Of a stretch of DNA of 64,000 nt, positions 36,077 through 46,635 are shown piece by piece; position 1 is the stretch's first letter, and the number at the start of each line of letters is the position of its first letter. A program made the position numbers and the translations under genes. The notes below the pieces were generated by a model. That model saw nothing but the letters and a program-made list of their open reading frames with translations, had not been told where the DNA came from and did not search any database. The stretch comes from Hymenobacter nivis (GTDB lineage: Bacteria; Bacteroidota; Bacteroidia; Cytophagales; Hymenobacteraceae): contig NZ_RCYZ01000001.1 of the NCBI RefSeq assembly GCF_006439025.1, positions 806,001 to 870,000 of the forward strand. The letters run 5' to 3'.

Positions 36077-36712
36077 ATGGGTAGGAGGACGACGAAGATA
36101 CTGCTGCTGTTTGGGCTCTGGGCCGCGCTGGTGCTGGGCGCGTGCAGCCGCAAGCTCAATTACCGCGACGGCCGCTACCGCTCGGCCCGCGACATGGTGC
36201 GCCTCAAGCACAGTAGCCGGGGGCCCTCCCGCCCGGCCTTCAAAACCAAGGACAAGTACAGCCCCGCCGGCGGCGCCACCACCAAAACCGTGGCCAAGCG
36301 CCCATTTCGGGCCGGCAACGCCACCGGTACGCTGGCCACCGTCATCGGCGCGGCCCGCGCCTACCAGGGCACGCCCTACCTGTTTGGGGGCACCACGCGG
36401 CTGGGGCTCGATTGCTCGGGGCTGCTGCAGCTGGCCTTTGGCGAAGCGGGCGTGGCCATCCCGCGCTCGTCCAACGAGCAGGCCGTGTGGGGGGCCCCCG
36501 TAGCAGCCCCCGACCTGCGCCCTGGCGACCTGATTTTTTTTGGGGCCTCGCCTGGCAGCCGCACCATCACCCATGTGGGCATGGTAACGGTGGTGGACGC
36601 CGAGGGGGTGGACTTCATCCACGCCTCCAGCTCGCTGGGCGTGGTCGAAAACAGCTTTGAGTCCGACTATTACCTGAGCCGGTTCATCCGCGCCGTGCGG
36701 CCCCGCCTGTAG
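36077..36712 (+). CDS. NlpC/P60 (C40) cell-wall endopeptidase lipoprotein
   Basis: ATG 36077 gives 211 residues starting with a lipoprotein signal: MGRRTTKILLLFGLWAALVL then GAC, with lipidated C23. The C-terminal NlpC/P60 domain begins at about residue 85 (TVIGAARAYQGTPYLFGGTT). Catalytic Cys113 is in GLDCSGLLQLAF, and the His is in ITHVGMV (about H166), with FIHASS following. Such enzymes cut D-Glu-diaminopimelate bonds in peptidoglycan stems, here at the outer-membrane or periplasmic face. Lys- and Ser-rich residues 30-80 form a likely flexible linker. Upstream in-frame codons lack a signal and are not used. Confidence 0.9.
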   Translation: MGRRTTKILLLFGLWAALVLGACSRKLNYRDGRYRSARDMVRLKHSSRGPSRPAFKTKDKYSPAGGATTKTVAKRPFRAGNATGTLATVIGAARAYQGTPYLFGGTTRLGLDCSGLLQLAFGEAGVAIPRSSNEQAVWGAPVAAPDLRPGDLIFFGASPGSRTITHVGMVTVVDAEGVDFIHASSSLGVVENSFESDYYLSRFIRAVRPRL

Positions 36713-36798
36713 CGCGCCCAGCAGAAGGGGTTTCGCAATCCATTGTGTAAAATACCGGGATTAAATACCTGTTTATCAATTGGTAACAATTCGGTAAC

Positions 36799-36829
36799 AT
36801 TGGGCATTGCTGCGTTAATTTTACCTTTG
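36799..36829 (+). promoter_or_regulatory. Bacteroidota sigma-A promoter of the first Oar-like receptor gene
   Basis: ATTG at 36799-36802, exactly 19 bases, then TACCTTTG at 36822-36829: a close match to the -33/-7 consensus TTTG-N19-TAnnTTTG. The ATG follows 37 bases after the -7 box. Confidence 0.75.
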
Positions 36830-36866
36830 TGGCCAAAATGGCTCTTTGTTTCACCCATTATTTTCT

Positions 36867-39800
36867 ATGAAAAGTCTTCTACTTCGCCACTTTTTATTGC
36901 TAGCGCTCACGCTGTTGGCGGCCCGCCCGGGCTGGAGCCAGGGCACTACCACGGCCTCCATGAACGGGGTTATTTCGGACAAGACCGGCATGGGCCTGCC
37001 CGGGGCCACGGTGATTGCCGTGCACACCCCCACCAATACCCAGTACGTGGTGCCCACCAACTCCGATGGCCGCTTCAACCTGCAAAACATGCGCGTGGGG
37101 GGGCCCTACACCGTGAAGGTGACCTTTGTGGGCTACCGCGACGTGCAGCGCAACGGCTTGTTTCTGAGCCTGGGCCAAAACCTGCGCTTCGACGTGAAGC
37201 TCGATGATTCTTCGACCGAGCTGACCGAGGTGACCGTGAGCGGCCGCCGCGACCCGGTGATGAACGCCGACCACACCGGCGCGCAGACCACCGTGCAGCG
37301 CGAGGCCATCGAGCGCCTGCCCACCATTAACCGCTCGTTTGACGACTTCACCCGCCTCACGCCCCAGGCCAACGGCCAGAGCTTCGGCGGCCGCAGCAGC
37401 GGCTTCAACAACGTCACCATCGACGGGGCCATCTTCAACAACGCTTTCGGCCTAAGCTCCACGGTGGGCGGCCAGGCCAATGCCCAGCCCATCTCGCTCG
37501 ACGCCATCGACCAGATTCAGGTGAGCATCGCGCCCTACGATGTGCGCCAGGGCTCGTTTACCGGCGCAGGCATCAACGCCGTGACGCGCAGCGGCACGAA
37601 CAAATTCAGCGGCTCGGTTTACACGTTTTACCGCAACCAAGACTTCGTGGGCAACAAGGTGGGCAACTTCACCCAGGACTACCCCAACTTCAACCTCAAG
37701 AACTACGGCTTCCGCGTTGGGGGCCCTATTATTAAGGACAAGCTATTTTTCTTTCTCAACGCCGAGCAGGAAGACCGCATCGACCCGCCCACGGGCAACT
37801 TTATTGCCAACCGCGCCGGGGCGGCCGCCCCGGGGGGCAACTCCACCACTTCGGCGGCGGCGGCCCGCGACCTGGACGTGCTGAGTAACTTCCTGGCGAG
37901 CAACTACGGCTACAACCCGGGGCCCTACGAGAACTACAACCTGCGCTCGTTCAGCCGCAAGGCCACGGCCAAAATCGACTGGAACATCAACGCCAACAAC
38001 CGTTTCAGCATCAAGTACAACTACCTGAAGTCGTACCGCGATGTGACGCCGAGTGGCTCGGGGGCCCTGGGGCCCAGCAACATCGGCCGCTCGCAGTCGC
38101 AGTTTGGCCTGCCCTTCTTCTCGTCGTACTACACCATCAACAACAACCTGAACTCGCTCATCGCCGAGCTCAACAGCACGATTGGGGGCGGCCGGTACTC
38201 CAACAACCTGACCGCGGGCTACTCGGCCTTCCGCGACTACCGCGAGAGCCCGGCCGGCGGCAGCTTTCCGCTGGTTGACATTGGCACGGCCACGGGACGG
38301 ACGGCCGCGGGCGGCGGCGTAAACGCTGCCAACAGCCTGACCTCGTTCGGCTACGAGCCCTTTTCGGCCTTCAACATCCTGAACTCGGACGTGTACCAGC
38401 TGGGCGACAACTTCACGGCCTTTTTGGGCAAGCACAACGTGACGGTGGGCACCTACAACGAGTTCTATAAGTTCTCCAACGGCTTCTCGCCCAACTACTA
38501 CGGCAACTACTCCTTCAACGGACTCGACGATTTCTACGCCGCGGCCCGCACCACGGCGGCGCCGCTGGGCTACACCCGCGACGCCAACGGCAACCCAGTG
38601 GCCAACACCACCGGGGCCCTGGCCTACCCGCAGCGCTACCAGCTCTCCTACTCGGCCCTGCCCGACGGCTCCTTCCCTTTCGCCGTGACGAAGGCTGCTC
38701 AGTTTGGCCTCTACGTGCAGGACGAGTGGAGCCCGAAGAGCAACCTGAAGGTGACGGTGGGCCTGCGCGGCGATTTGCCGGTCATCTATTCGGACATTGC
38801 CCGCAACGAGAACGCGGCCAACCTCACCTTCCGCGACGGGGTGAAAATTGAAACCAACAAGCTGCCCGACCGCAAGCCCCTCTTCTCGCCCCGCATCGGC
38901 GTGAACTGGGACGTGAACGACGACCGCAAAACGCAGCTGCGCGGCGGCACGGGCATTTTCACCGGCCGTATTCCGTTTGTGTGGCTCTCCAATCAGGCCG
39001 GCAACAACGGCGTGCAGTTTGGCTCGTTTTCGCGCACCGGGGCGGCCGTATCGGCGGCGGGCAACTACTTCAGCCCCAACGTGGACGCCTACCGCCCTAG
39101 CGGCGCGGCGGCCAACACGCAGTACAACCTGGCCGTAACGGCCAAGGACTTTAAGTTTCCGCAGGTTTGGCGGAGCAACCTGGCCCTCGACCAAGACCTG
39201 GGCGGCGGCGTGATTGCGACGGTTGAGGCATTGTACACCAAAGACGTCAACGCCGTTTACTTCCAGAACGTGAACCTGCCCCAGGCGGCGGGCCGGGCCA
39301 CCGGGGCCGACAACCGCCCCATTTTTTACACGTTTGGCGCGGTTAATACCACGGGTAGCAACGCGGGCCTCTACACCACGTCCCCCGTCGGCAGCGGGGC
39401 CAGCGCCCAGCCCAGCCTGATTGCCAACAACCGCATTTACAACGGCCAGGGCGGCGCATCGGCCACGAACCCCGTCATCACGGACGCCATCCTGATGAAA
39501 AACACCAACCTGGGCTACTCCTACTCCGTGACCGGGCAGCTCCAGAAGTCGTTCAGCAACGGGCTCTACGCCAGCGCGGCCTACACCTACACCGATTCGC
39601 GCTCGGTGAACGACGGCGGCACCATTGCCCAAACCAACTGGCGCGACCGCTCGGTAGCGGGCGACCCCAACGATAACGTGCTGAGCTACTCGCAGTACCT
39701 GCAGCAGCACCGCGTGATCGGGTCGCTGTCGTACCGCCGCGAGTACCTGGGCCACCTGGGCACCACGCTCTCCATGTTTTACGAAGGCGCGGCGGCGGGC

Positions 39801-40394
39801 CGCTTCTCTTACACCTACGCCGGCGACATGAACGGCGACGGCTCGGGCGGCTCGGGCAACGACCTGATGTACATCCCCCGCAACCAGGGCGAGATTGCCC
39901 TGCGCGACCTCAACCTCACGGCCGCGCAAGGCGGCGGCGTGTACTCGGCCGCCCAGCAGTGGGCCGACCTCGATAAGTTCATCGGCCAGGACGACTACCT
40001 GCGCAAGCACCGCGGCGAATACGCCGAGCGCAACGGGGCCGTGCGCCCCTGGCAGAACCGCCTTGACGTGCGGTTGCTGCAAGACATTTTCACCAACATC
40101 GGCACCAGCCGCAACGCCCTCCAGCTGAGCATCGACATTTTCAACATCGGTAACCTGCTCAACAGCAACTGGGGCACTTTCCGCACGGCCAACGTCACCA
40201 ACCCCCTCACGTTCATCGGCTACGACCAGCAGGGGCGGCCCAACTTCAACTTCCCCTATCTCACCAATCCCGTCAGAAACGCTGACAACACGGTGAGCCC
40301 CGCTACTTCGCTCACCAACAGCTTCCGCAACGACACTGGCGGCCTGGGTTCGCGCTGGCAGGCCCAGGTAGGCCTGCGCTACCTGTTCAACTAG
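36867..40394 (+). CDS. Oar-like TonB-dependent outer-membrane receptor 1
   Basis: ATG 36867 opens a signal peptide (MKSLLLRHFLLLALTLLAAR, cleavage near GWSQ), making a 1175-residue protein. Residues 25-110 form a carboxypeptidase-regulatory-like beta-sandwich (MNGVISDKTGMGLPGATVIA, YTVKVTFVGYRD). A plug region follows with LPTINRSFDDFTRLTPQANG, VTIDGAIFNNAFGL and IDQIQVSIAPYDVRQGSFTG, then a long barrel ending LGSRWQAQVGLRYLFN with C-terminal Phe/Asn. These features fit Oar-type receptors of Bacteroidota and Myxococcota. The ligand is unknown, and no SusD partner is adjacent. A close paralogue follows at 40712. Confidence 0.9.
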   Translation: MKSLLLRHFLLLALTLLAARPGWSQGTTTASMNGVISDKTGMGLPGATVIAVHTPTNTQYVVPTNSDGRFNLQNMRVGGPYTVKVTFVGYRDVQRNGLFLSLGQNLRFDVKLDDSSTELTEVTVSGRRDPVMNADHTGAQTTVQREAIERLPTINRSFDDFTRLTPQANGQSFGGRSSGFNNVTIDGAIFNNAFGLSSTVGGQANAQPISLDAIDQIQVSIAPYDVRQGSFTGAGINAVTRSGTNKFSGSVYTFYRNQDFVGNKVGNFTQDYPNFNLKNYGFRVGGPIIKDKLFFFLNAEQEDRIDPPTGNFIANRAGAAAPGGNSTTSAAAARDLDVLSNFLASNYGYNPGPYENYNLRSFSRKATAKIDWNINANNRFSIKYNYLKSYRDVTPSGSGALGPSNIGRSQSQFGLPFFSSYYTINNNLNSLIAELNSTIGGGRYSNNLTAGYSAFRDYRESPAGGSFPLVDIGTATGRTAAGGGVNAANSLTSFGYEPFSAFNILNSDVYQLGDNFTAFLGKHNVTVGTYNEFYKFSNGFSPNYYGNYSFNGLDDFYAAARTTAAPLGYTRDANGNPVANTTGALAYPQRYQLSYSALPDGSFPFAVTKAAQFGLYVQDEWSPKSNLKVTVGLRGDLPVIYSDIARNENAANLTFRDGVKIETNKLPDRKPLFSPRIGVNWDVNDDRKTQLRGGTGIFTGRIPFVWLSNQAGNNGVQFGSFSRTGAAVSAAGNYFSPNVDAYRPSGAAANTQYNLAVTAKDFKFPQVWRSNLALDQDLGGGVIATVEALYTKDVNAVYFQNVNLPQAAGRATGADNRPIFYTFGAVNTTGSNAGLYTTSPVGSGASAQPSLIANNRIYNGQGGASATNPVITDAILMKNTNLGYSYSVTGQLQKSFSNGLYASAAYTYTDSRSVNDGGTIAQTNWRDRSVAGDPNDNVLSYSQYLQQHRVIGSLSYRREYLGHLGTTLSMFYEGAAAGRFSYTYAGDMNGDGSGGSGNDLMYIPRNQGEIALRDLNLTAAQGGGVYSAAQQWADLDKFIGQDDYLRKHRGEYAERNGAVRPWQNRLDVRLLQDIFTNIGTSRNALQLSIDIFNIGNLLNSNWGTFRTANVTNPLTFIGYDQQGRPNFNFPYLTNPVRNADNTVSPATSLTNSFRNDTGGLGSRWQAQVGLRYLFN

Positions 40395-40419
40395 GAACAT
40401 TAGCAAATTGTAGTTTTTT

Positions 40420-40456
40420 AAAAAAGGAGCAGGAATTTTTCCTGCTCCTTTTTTTT
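40420..40456 (+). terminator. Rho-independent terminator after receptor 1
   Basis: A 16-bp perfect stem (AAAAAAGGAGCAGGAA with its complement, 3-base loop) is followed by a run of T. It lies 25 bases after the stop of the first receptor gene, so the second receptor is transcribed separately. Confidence 0.85.
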
Positions 40457-40711
40457 AGGGCCCCGGCCGTCCCGGCGAGGGCAATGCATGATATTTTGAA
40501 ACCCGGGGGCATATAATATAATTATTCGCAGCCAACCCACGACTAAGCTGCTTTTTTAAGGATTATTTTTATTAATATTATATTATATATATTTTTTAAT
40601 AATTAACTATTTCAGTTCGGCAGCGAGCAATTATCGGGGTAAGGCTTGCGCGTGCCGTGTACATTTGTACTCACGTTGGTACAATGCCCTTTTTAACCAT
40701 TTTTCCATTTT
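40457..40711. other. AT-rich leader region of receptor 2, no gene
   Basis: Between the terminator and the second receptor the sequence is strikingly AT-rich (about 40500-40615, with TATATTATATATATTTTTTAA-like tracts). It then carries TACATTTG at 40660-40667, a -7-type box 44 bases before the ATG. No TTG-like -33 lies at the expected spacing. No gene is seen. Confidence 0.5.
40660..40667 (+). promoter_or_regulatory. Likely -7 box of receptor 2
   Basis: TACATTTG matches TAnnTTTG at nearly the same distance from the ATG as in the paralogous receptor gene upstream. The -33 region reads GGGG, so activation by an extra factor is possible. Confidence 0.42.
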
Positions 40712-43700
40712 ATGAGAAATCTACGTTTACACCATTTCTTGCTAATGGCGGTTTTGCTGCTCACGGCCCACTTAGGCTGGGGGCAGGGAGCCACCACGGC
40801 ATCGATTAACGGGGCCATTACCGATTCGAAGGGCGAGTCTTTGCCCGGGGCCACGGTGATTGCCGTGCACACGCCCACCAACACCCAGTACGTAGCCCCG
40901 ACGAACTCCGACGGCCGCTACAACATCCAGAACATGCGCGTTGGGGGCCCCTACACGGTCCGGGTTAGCTTCGTCGGCTACCGCGACGTTACCCGCGACG
41001 GCATCGTCCTGGCCCTGGGCCAGAACCTGCGCCTGGACATCAAGCTCGACGACGCCACGACGTCGCTGAACGAGGTGACCGTGGTTGGCCGCCGCGACCC
41101 GGTGATCAACTCGGGCCGCACGGGCGCCGAAACCAGCGTGAGCCGCGAGCAAATCAGCAACCTGCCCACCATCAACCGCTCGCTCACCGACTTCACCCGC
41201 CTCACCCCGCAGGCCGGCGGCGGCGGCAGCAGCTCGTTTGGCGGCTCCAACAACCGCTACAACAACATCACCATCGACGGCGCCGTGAACAACGACGTGT
41301 TCGGTTTGGCTGCCTCGGGCACGCCCGGCGGGCAGGCCAACACCAACCCCATCGCCCTCGACGCCATCGACCAGATCCAGGTCGTGCTGGCTCCTTACGA
41401 CGTTACCCTGGGCTCGTTCACCGGCGCCGGCATCAACGCCGTGACGCGCTCGGGCTCCAACAACTTCTCGGCTTCGATCTACGGCTTCGGCCGCAACCAG
41501 AACACGACGGGCCTGAGCGTGACGGAGCCGCGCACCAAAGCGGGCGACTTCTACAACTACCAGACGGGCTTCCGCGTGGGCGGGGCCCTGGTGAAGGATA
41601 AGGTGTTCTTCTTCCTGAACGCCGAGCTCCAGCGCGTGAACACGCCCGTGAGCTTCCTGCCCGGCTCCCCGGAGTCGAGCATCAGCGTTGCCGACGTGCA
41701 GCGCATTGCCACCGCGGCCAACACCGACCGCTACGGGCGCTACGACGTGGGCAGCTCCGGCGACCTGGTGCGCAACACCCAGAGTAACAAAATCTTTGGC
41801 CGCCTCGACTTCAACTTGTCGGAAAACAACACCCTGACGCTGCGCCACAACTTCGTGAAAGCGTTTGACGACAACATCACCCGAACGAATAACAACCTGC
41901 GCTTCGGCAACAACGCTTACCGCTTCAGCAACATCACCAACAGCACGGTGGCCGAATTGAACTCGCGCTTCAGCGGCGGGCTCTCCAACAAGCTCATCCT
42001 GACGTACACGGCCATCCGCGACTCGCGCGACGTGCTGGGGGCCCCCGGCCCGGCTTACCAGATCACGGACAGCGGCAACACCTACAACCTGGGCCAGGAG
42101 CGCAGCTCGGTAGCCAACCAGCTCGACCAGGACATCGTGGAAATCACCGACAACCTGACCAAGGCGTTCGGCAAGCACACCATCACGCTCGGCACGCACA
42201 ACGAAGGCTTCAAGTTCCGCAACCTGTTCCTCAACAACGGCGCGGGCTACTACACCTTCTCCTCGATTGCCAACTTTGAGAACGGCCGCGCCACCCGCAT
42301 CCAGGCCAGCTACCCCACGGCCGAGAACGGCGAAGCCAAGTTCAAGGCCGCCCAGCTAGGGGCCTACCTCCAAGACGAGTACAGCCCGACCGAAAACCTG
42401 CGCCTGACCTTGGGCATGCGCATTGACGTGCCCGTGTTCTTCGACAAGCCCGGCTACAACGCCGGCGTGACTGAAGGCACGACTGTATCGGGCCGCGCTT
42501 ACCCCGGCTTTGGCGACCAGTACAAAACCAGCAACACCCCTAGCGGCCAGGTACTGTACTCGCCGCGCATCGGCTTCAACTGGGACGTGAACAATGACAG
42601 CAAAGTGCAGCTACGCGGCGGTACCGGCATCTTCTCAGGCCGCGCACCGTTCGTGTGGCTGTCTAACAGCTACACCAACAACGGCCTGATTCAGGGCGGT
42701 GTGGACCAGACGGCGGCCTCGGGCACCTTTTTGCCATCCATTCCGCTCACCCCGGCTGACATTCAGCGCGTGTACACCACGAGCCCTTACGCACCCGTTG
42801 CCACTAGCCAGATCAACCTGGTTAGCAACAACTTCAAGCTGCCCCAGGTGTGGCGCTCGAACCTGGCCGTGGACTTCCGCCTGCCCGGCGACATCGTAGC
42901 CACGGTGGAAGGCCTCTATACCAAAACCCTCAACGACATCTACTACAAAGACCTGAACCTAACTGCCCCAGTGGGCCGCCTGGCGGGCCCCGACCAGCGC
43001 CCCGTGTACGCGGCTACCACGGCGCTGCGCCGCATCAACCAGAGCTTTACCAACGTGTACTTGCTCGACAACACCAGCAAAGGCTACCGCTACAACGCCA
43101 CGGTGCAGTTGCAGAAGCAGTTTGCCAGCGGCCTGAACACCATGGTGGCCTACACCTACGGCGTGTCGAAGGAAATTAACAGCGGCTCGAGCAGCACGGC
43201 TTCCTCGAACTACGGCTTCAACCAGATCATCAGCGACCCGAACAACCCGGAGCTGGGCTACTCGCGCAACGACCAGCGCCACCGCTTCATCGCGTCGTCG
43301 GGCTACACCTTCCGCTACGCCAACAACCACATGGCCACGAAGATCTCGCTGTTCTACGAAGGCTTGTCGGGCCAGCCCCTCACCTACATCTACGGCCAGA
43401 ACACGGACCTGAACCGCGACGGTAACCCCAGCAACGACCTGTTCTACATCCCCACCAACGTGCGCGATGCCAGCCAGATCGTATTGGTGCCCAGCGGCAA
43501 TACCGATACCCGCAGCGTAGCCACCATCCAGAACCAGCTGGATGCCTTCATCGAGAACGACCCCTACCTGCGCACCCACCGCGGCGAGTACGCCGAGCGC
43601 TTTGCCGCCCGCTTGCCGTGGACGCACGAAGTGGACATGCGCATTGCCCAGGACTTCTTCCTGGCCAACAAAAACATGCTGGAAATCTCCTTCGACGTGT

Positions 43701-43915
43701 TCAACGTGGGCAACATGTTGAATAAAAACTGGGGCCGCCAGTTTGTGGTAAACAACAACGCCGTGGAGCTACTGCGCGTGGAATCGACGAACGCCGGGGC
43801 CCAGCCCACCTTCTCGTTCCCCACCAGCTTCGCCAACAGTGGCCAGTCGTACGGCTTCGCGCCTTTCCTGTCGCGCTGGCAGGGCCAGTTGGGCGTGCGC
43901 TACTCGTTCAACTAA
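40712..43915 (+). CDS. Oar-like TonB-dependent outer-membrane receptor 2
   Basis: The 1067-residue paralogue of the preceding gene has a signal peptide (MRNLRLHHFLLMAVLLLTAH, then LGWGQ) and the same regulatory-like domain (INGAITDSKGESLPGATVIA, YTVRVSFVGYRD). The plug block (LPTINRSLTDFTRLTPQAGG, IDQIQVVLAPYDVTLGSFTG) and the barrel C-terminus WQGQLGVRYSFN also correspond. The first 200 residues resemble the sister protein much more than the extracellular barrel loops do, and about 110 residues of loop sequence are missing relative to it. This suggests duplication followed by loop divergence for different ligands. A UUCG-loop terminator ends the gene. Confidence 0.9.
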   Translation: MRNLRLHHFLLMAVLLLTAHLGWGQGATTASINGAITDSKGESLPGATVIAVHTPTNTQYVAPTNSDGRYNIQNMRVGGPYTVRVSFVGYRDVTRDGIVLALGQNLRLDIKLDDATTSLNEVTVVGRRDPVINSGRTGAETSVSREQISNLPTINRSLTDFTRLTPQAGGGGSSSFGGSNNRYNNITIDGAVNNDVFGLAASGTPGGQANTNPIALDAIDQIQVVLAPYDVTLGSFTGAGINAVTRSGSNNFSASIYGFGRNQNTTGLSVTEPRTKAGDFYNYQTGFRVGGALVKDKVFFFLNAELQRVNTPVSFLPGSPESSISVADVQRIATAANTDRYGRYDVGSSGDLVRNTQSNKIFGRLDFNLSENNTLTLRHNFVKAFDDNITRTNNNLRFGNNAYRFSNITNSTVAELNSRFSGGLSNKLILTYTAIRDSRDVLGAPGPAYQITDSGNTYNLGQERSSVANQLDQDIVEITDNLTKAFGKHTITLGTHNEGFKFRNLFLNNGAGYYTFSSIANFENGRATRIQASYPTAENGEAKFKAAQLGAYLQDEYSPTENLRLTLGMRIDVPVFFDKPGYNAGVTEGTTVSGRAYPGFGDQYKTSNTPSGQVLYSPRIGFNWDVNNDSKVQLRGGTGIFSGRAPFVWLSNSYTNNGLIQGGVDQTAASGTFLPSIPLTPADIQRVYTTSPYAPVATSQINLVSNNFKLPQVWRSNLAVDFRLPGDIVATVEGLYTKTLNDIYYKDLNLTAPVGRLAGPDQRPVYAATTALRRINQSFTNVYLLDNTSKGYRYNATVQLQKQFASGLNTMVAYTYGVSKEINSGSSSTASSNYGFNQIISDPNNPELGYSRNDQRHRFIASSGYTFRYANNHMATKISLFYEGLSGQPLTYIYGQNTDLNRDGNPSNDLFYIPTNVRDASQIVLVPSGNTDTRSVATIQNQLDAFIENDPYLRTHRGEYAERFAARLPWTHEVDMRIAQDFFLANKNMLEISFDVFNVGNMLNKNWGRQFVVNNNAVELLRVESTNAGAQPTFSFPTSFANSGQSYGFAPFLSRWQGQLGVRYSFN

Positions 43916-43940
43916 GCCTTCCAGGCCCCTGTTATCCCGG

Positions 43941-43976
43941 AAAGCGGGCGGAACTTCGGTTCCGCCCGCTTTTTTT
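43941..43976 (+). terminator. Rho-independent terminator with UUCG tetraloop after receptor 2
   Basis: AAAGCGGGCGGAAC pairs with GTTCCGCCCGCTTT over a TTCG loop, followed by T-rich sequence. It lies 25 bases after the receptor stop. Confidence 0.9.
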
Positions 43977-44030
43977 ATAGCTGATTAGTTGGGCGTTGGC
44001 GTTGGCGAGGCAAAAAAAGTAGCGGGGGCC

Positions 44031-44061
44031 CTTGCCTATGTGCGCCGGGGCCTTACTTTTG
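44031..44061 (+). promoter_or_regulatory. Bacteroidota sigma-A promoter of tRNA-Ala
   Basis: CTTG at 44031-44034, exactly 19 bases, then TACTTTTG at 44054-44061. This matches TTTG-N19-TAnnTTTG with correct spacing and precedes the mature tRNA by 41 bases. Confidence 0.8.
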
Positions 44062-44102
44062 CAGAACCAAATCGCAATAGGCGCCGCGGTAACCCACAAA
44101 AT

Positions 44103-44176
<74 letters not shown>

Positions 44177-44183
44177 CTTTCTC

Positions 44184-44217
44184 AAAAGCCCGGTTCGCTT
44201 GCGTACCGGGCTTTTTT
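44184..44217 (+). terminator. Rho-independent terminator after tRNA-Ala
   Basis: AAAAGCCCGGT pairs with ACCGGGCTTTT around a 10-base loop, followed by more T, beginning 8 bases after the tRNA. Confidence 0.88.
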
Positions 44218-44344
44218 GTGTCCGGGCCAGGCCAAATTGCATTGCCTGCGCGCACAATCCTGCACCGGGGCCCCGGCACGGAAAGCCGCCCTGGCGCGTT
44301 ACCCACCCGGCCGCGCATTGCGGCCCCGCTCCTACTTTACACTT

Positions 44345-44551
44345 ATGAATACCCTGCACTTCAAAACCACCATCAATTGCGCCAACTGCGTGCGCGCCAT
44401 CACCCCCGCCCTCAACGGCGAGCCCGCCATCGAGGCCTGGCAGGTCGACACCGCTAATCCCGATAAGCTGCTCACGGTGCACACCACACTGGGGGCCCCG
44501 CAGGTAGCCGCGCTGGTGCAAGAAGCCGGCTTCGAGGCCCAGGCCGTTTAG
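44345..44551 (+). CDS. Small heavy-metal-associated (HMA) domain protein
   Basis: The 68-residue protein from ATG 44345 (MNTLHFKTTINCANCVRAIT) has the single HMA fold pattern beta-alpha-beta-beta-alpha-beta with C12-x-x-C15 in NCANC. It resembles CopZ-type metallochaperones, though the usual Met before the motif is missing (INCANC instead of MxCxxC), and the two lengths agree. It would bind Cu(I) or another soft metal in the cytoplasm. No copper ATPase or regulator is adjacent. Confidence 0.75.
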   Translation: MNTLHFKTTINCANCVRAITPALNGEPAIEAWQVDTANPDKLLTVHTTLGAPQVAALVQEAGFEAQAV

Positions 44552-44567
44552 CGCCGAATACTTCTGA

Positions 44568-44610
44568 AAACGAAAAGAGGGCCCCGCCGAAGCGGGCCCT
44601 CTTTTCGTTT
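44568..44610. terminator. Hairpin between HMA gene and cysK
   Basis: A 17-bp perfect stem (AAACGAAAAGAGGGCCC with GGGCCCTCTTTTCGTTT, loop CGCCGAAGC). T-rich bases close the plus-strand side and A-rich bases the other, so it can terminate both convergent genes. The stem contains the GGGCCC palindrome. Confidence 0.8.
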
Positions 44611-44654
44611 GCACCCAGCGGGCCTGTGCGCGCCGCAGTGGGGGCCCCGGGGCC

Positions 44655-45578
<924 letters not shown>

Positions 45579-45641
45579 TTGGTTTAATTGTTCGATTGTT
45601 GGGGGGATAAATCGTTGGCCGGGCAGCCTAAGCACCAACCA

Positions 45642-46481
45642 TTAAATCGAAAACATGAGTTCGTTGGCGGGGTCTTCGGTGCGGGAAATATGGATTTGGG
45701 CGCGGTGGTACACGCGCGAGTGCGAGGGTACGCTCTCGGTGAGCCACACGTTGCCGCCGATGATGCTGCGCGTGCCCACCACCGTGCTGCCGCCCAGGAT
45801 GGTAGCGCCGGCGTAGATAACCACTTGGTCTTCAATGGTGGGGTGGCGCTTGTGGCCCTGCAAGCCCTTGGTCACACTGAGGGCCCCCAGCGTGACGCCC
45901 TGGTAAATCTGCACGTTGGACCCGATTTCGGCCGTTTCGCCGATGACGATGCCCGTGCCGTGGTCGATGCAGAAGGCCGGGCCAATGCGGGCCCCGGGGT
46001 GGATGTCGACGCCCGTGCGCTGGTGGGCGTGCTCGGCCAGCAGGCGCGGCAGGCGCGGCAGCCCGCGCTGGTGCAGGGCGTGGGCCAGCCGGTGCAGGGC
46101 CGTGGCGTAGAAGCCGGGGTAGGTGCTGATGACCTCGGCGCGGTTCTGGGCGGCGGGGTCGCTGGCGAGGATGGCGGTGGCGTCGCGCAGCAGGGCCTCG
46201 CGCAGCAGCGGCAGCTGGGCCGCAAACTCTTCGGCCAGCGTAGTGGCCGGTGCGGGCAGGCCCGGCACGGCGGCCAGCAGGGCCCCCAGCTCGGCCCGGA
46301 AGCGGTGCAGCTCGGCGGCTACGGCGTCGGCGCCGGCCAGGGGGCGCTCGGCCCGCTCGGGGAAGAGCAGGGCCAGCAGGTTATCGGCCAGGGCGCAGAA
46401 CGCGGCCCCGGGCAGGGCATCGGGCACGGCGGCGTGGGCCTGGGCGAGGTGGGCAGCAAAACCAGCAGAAGCAGCGGTCAC
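45642..46481 (-). CDS. cysE: Serine O-acetyltransferase
   Basis: No ATG is available. GTG 46481 (279 residues) fits the family N-terminus better than TTG 46517. The N-terminal helical region runs to about residue 150. The left-handed beta-helix then has [20 protein letters not shown] (with the catalytic His), [20 protein letters not shown] and [18 protein letters not shown]. The tail ends ANELMFSI; a C-terminal Ile is what inserts into the CysK active site in cysteine synthase complexes. It acetylates serine from acetyl-CoA. It is 63 bases upstream of cysK in the same operon and divergent from the cupin gene. Confidence 0.88.
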   Translation of the reverse strand: MTAASAGFAAHLAQAHAAVPDALPGAAFCALADNLLALLFPERAERPLAGADAVAAELHRFRAELGALLAAVPGLPAPATTLAEEFAAQLPLLREALLRDATAILASDPAAQNRAEVISTYPGFYATALHRLAHALHQRGLPRLPRLLAEHAHQRTGVDIHPGARIGPAFCIDHGTGIVIGETAEIGSNVQIYQGVTLGALSVTKGLQGHKRHPTIEDQVVIYAGATILGGSTVVGTRSIIGGNVWLTESVPSHSRVYHRAQIHISRTEDPANELMFSI

Positions 46482-46635
46482 GGCAACGAAAGCAAAAGGG
46501 TGAACAGGCAAAGGCAAACCGTTTCAACCCCGGCGGCGGCGGAAGGTTTGCGGCCGGCCGGGCAACCGCTGCCCGGTGCCGGCCGTTAGCCTAGCAGCAA
46601 TCAGTGCTTTTCTTTTTGCTTTAAATCCTTCTAAA

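Noticed and set aside
37743-40406. Minus-strand frame of 887 codons
   Set aside because: It is antisense to receptor 1, with Val/Ala/Gly-rich composition typical of a shadow frame.
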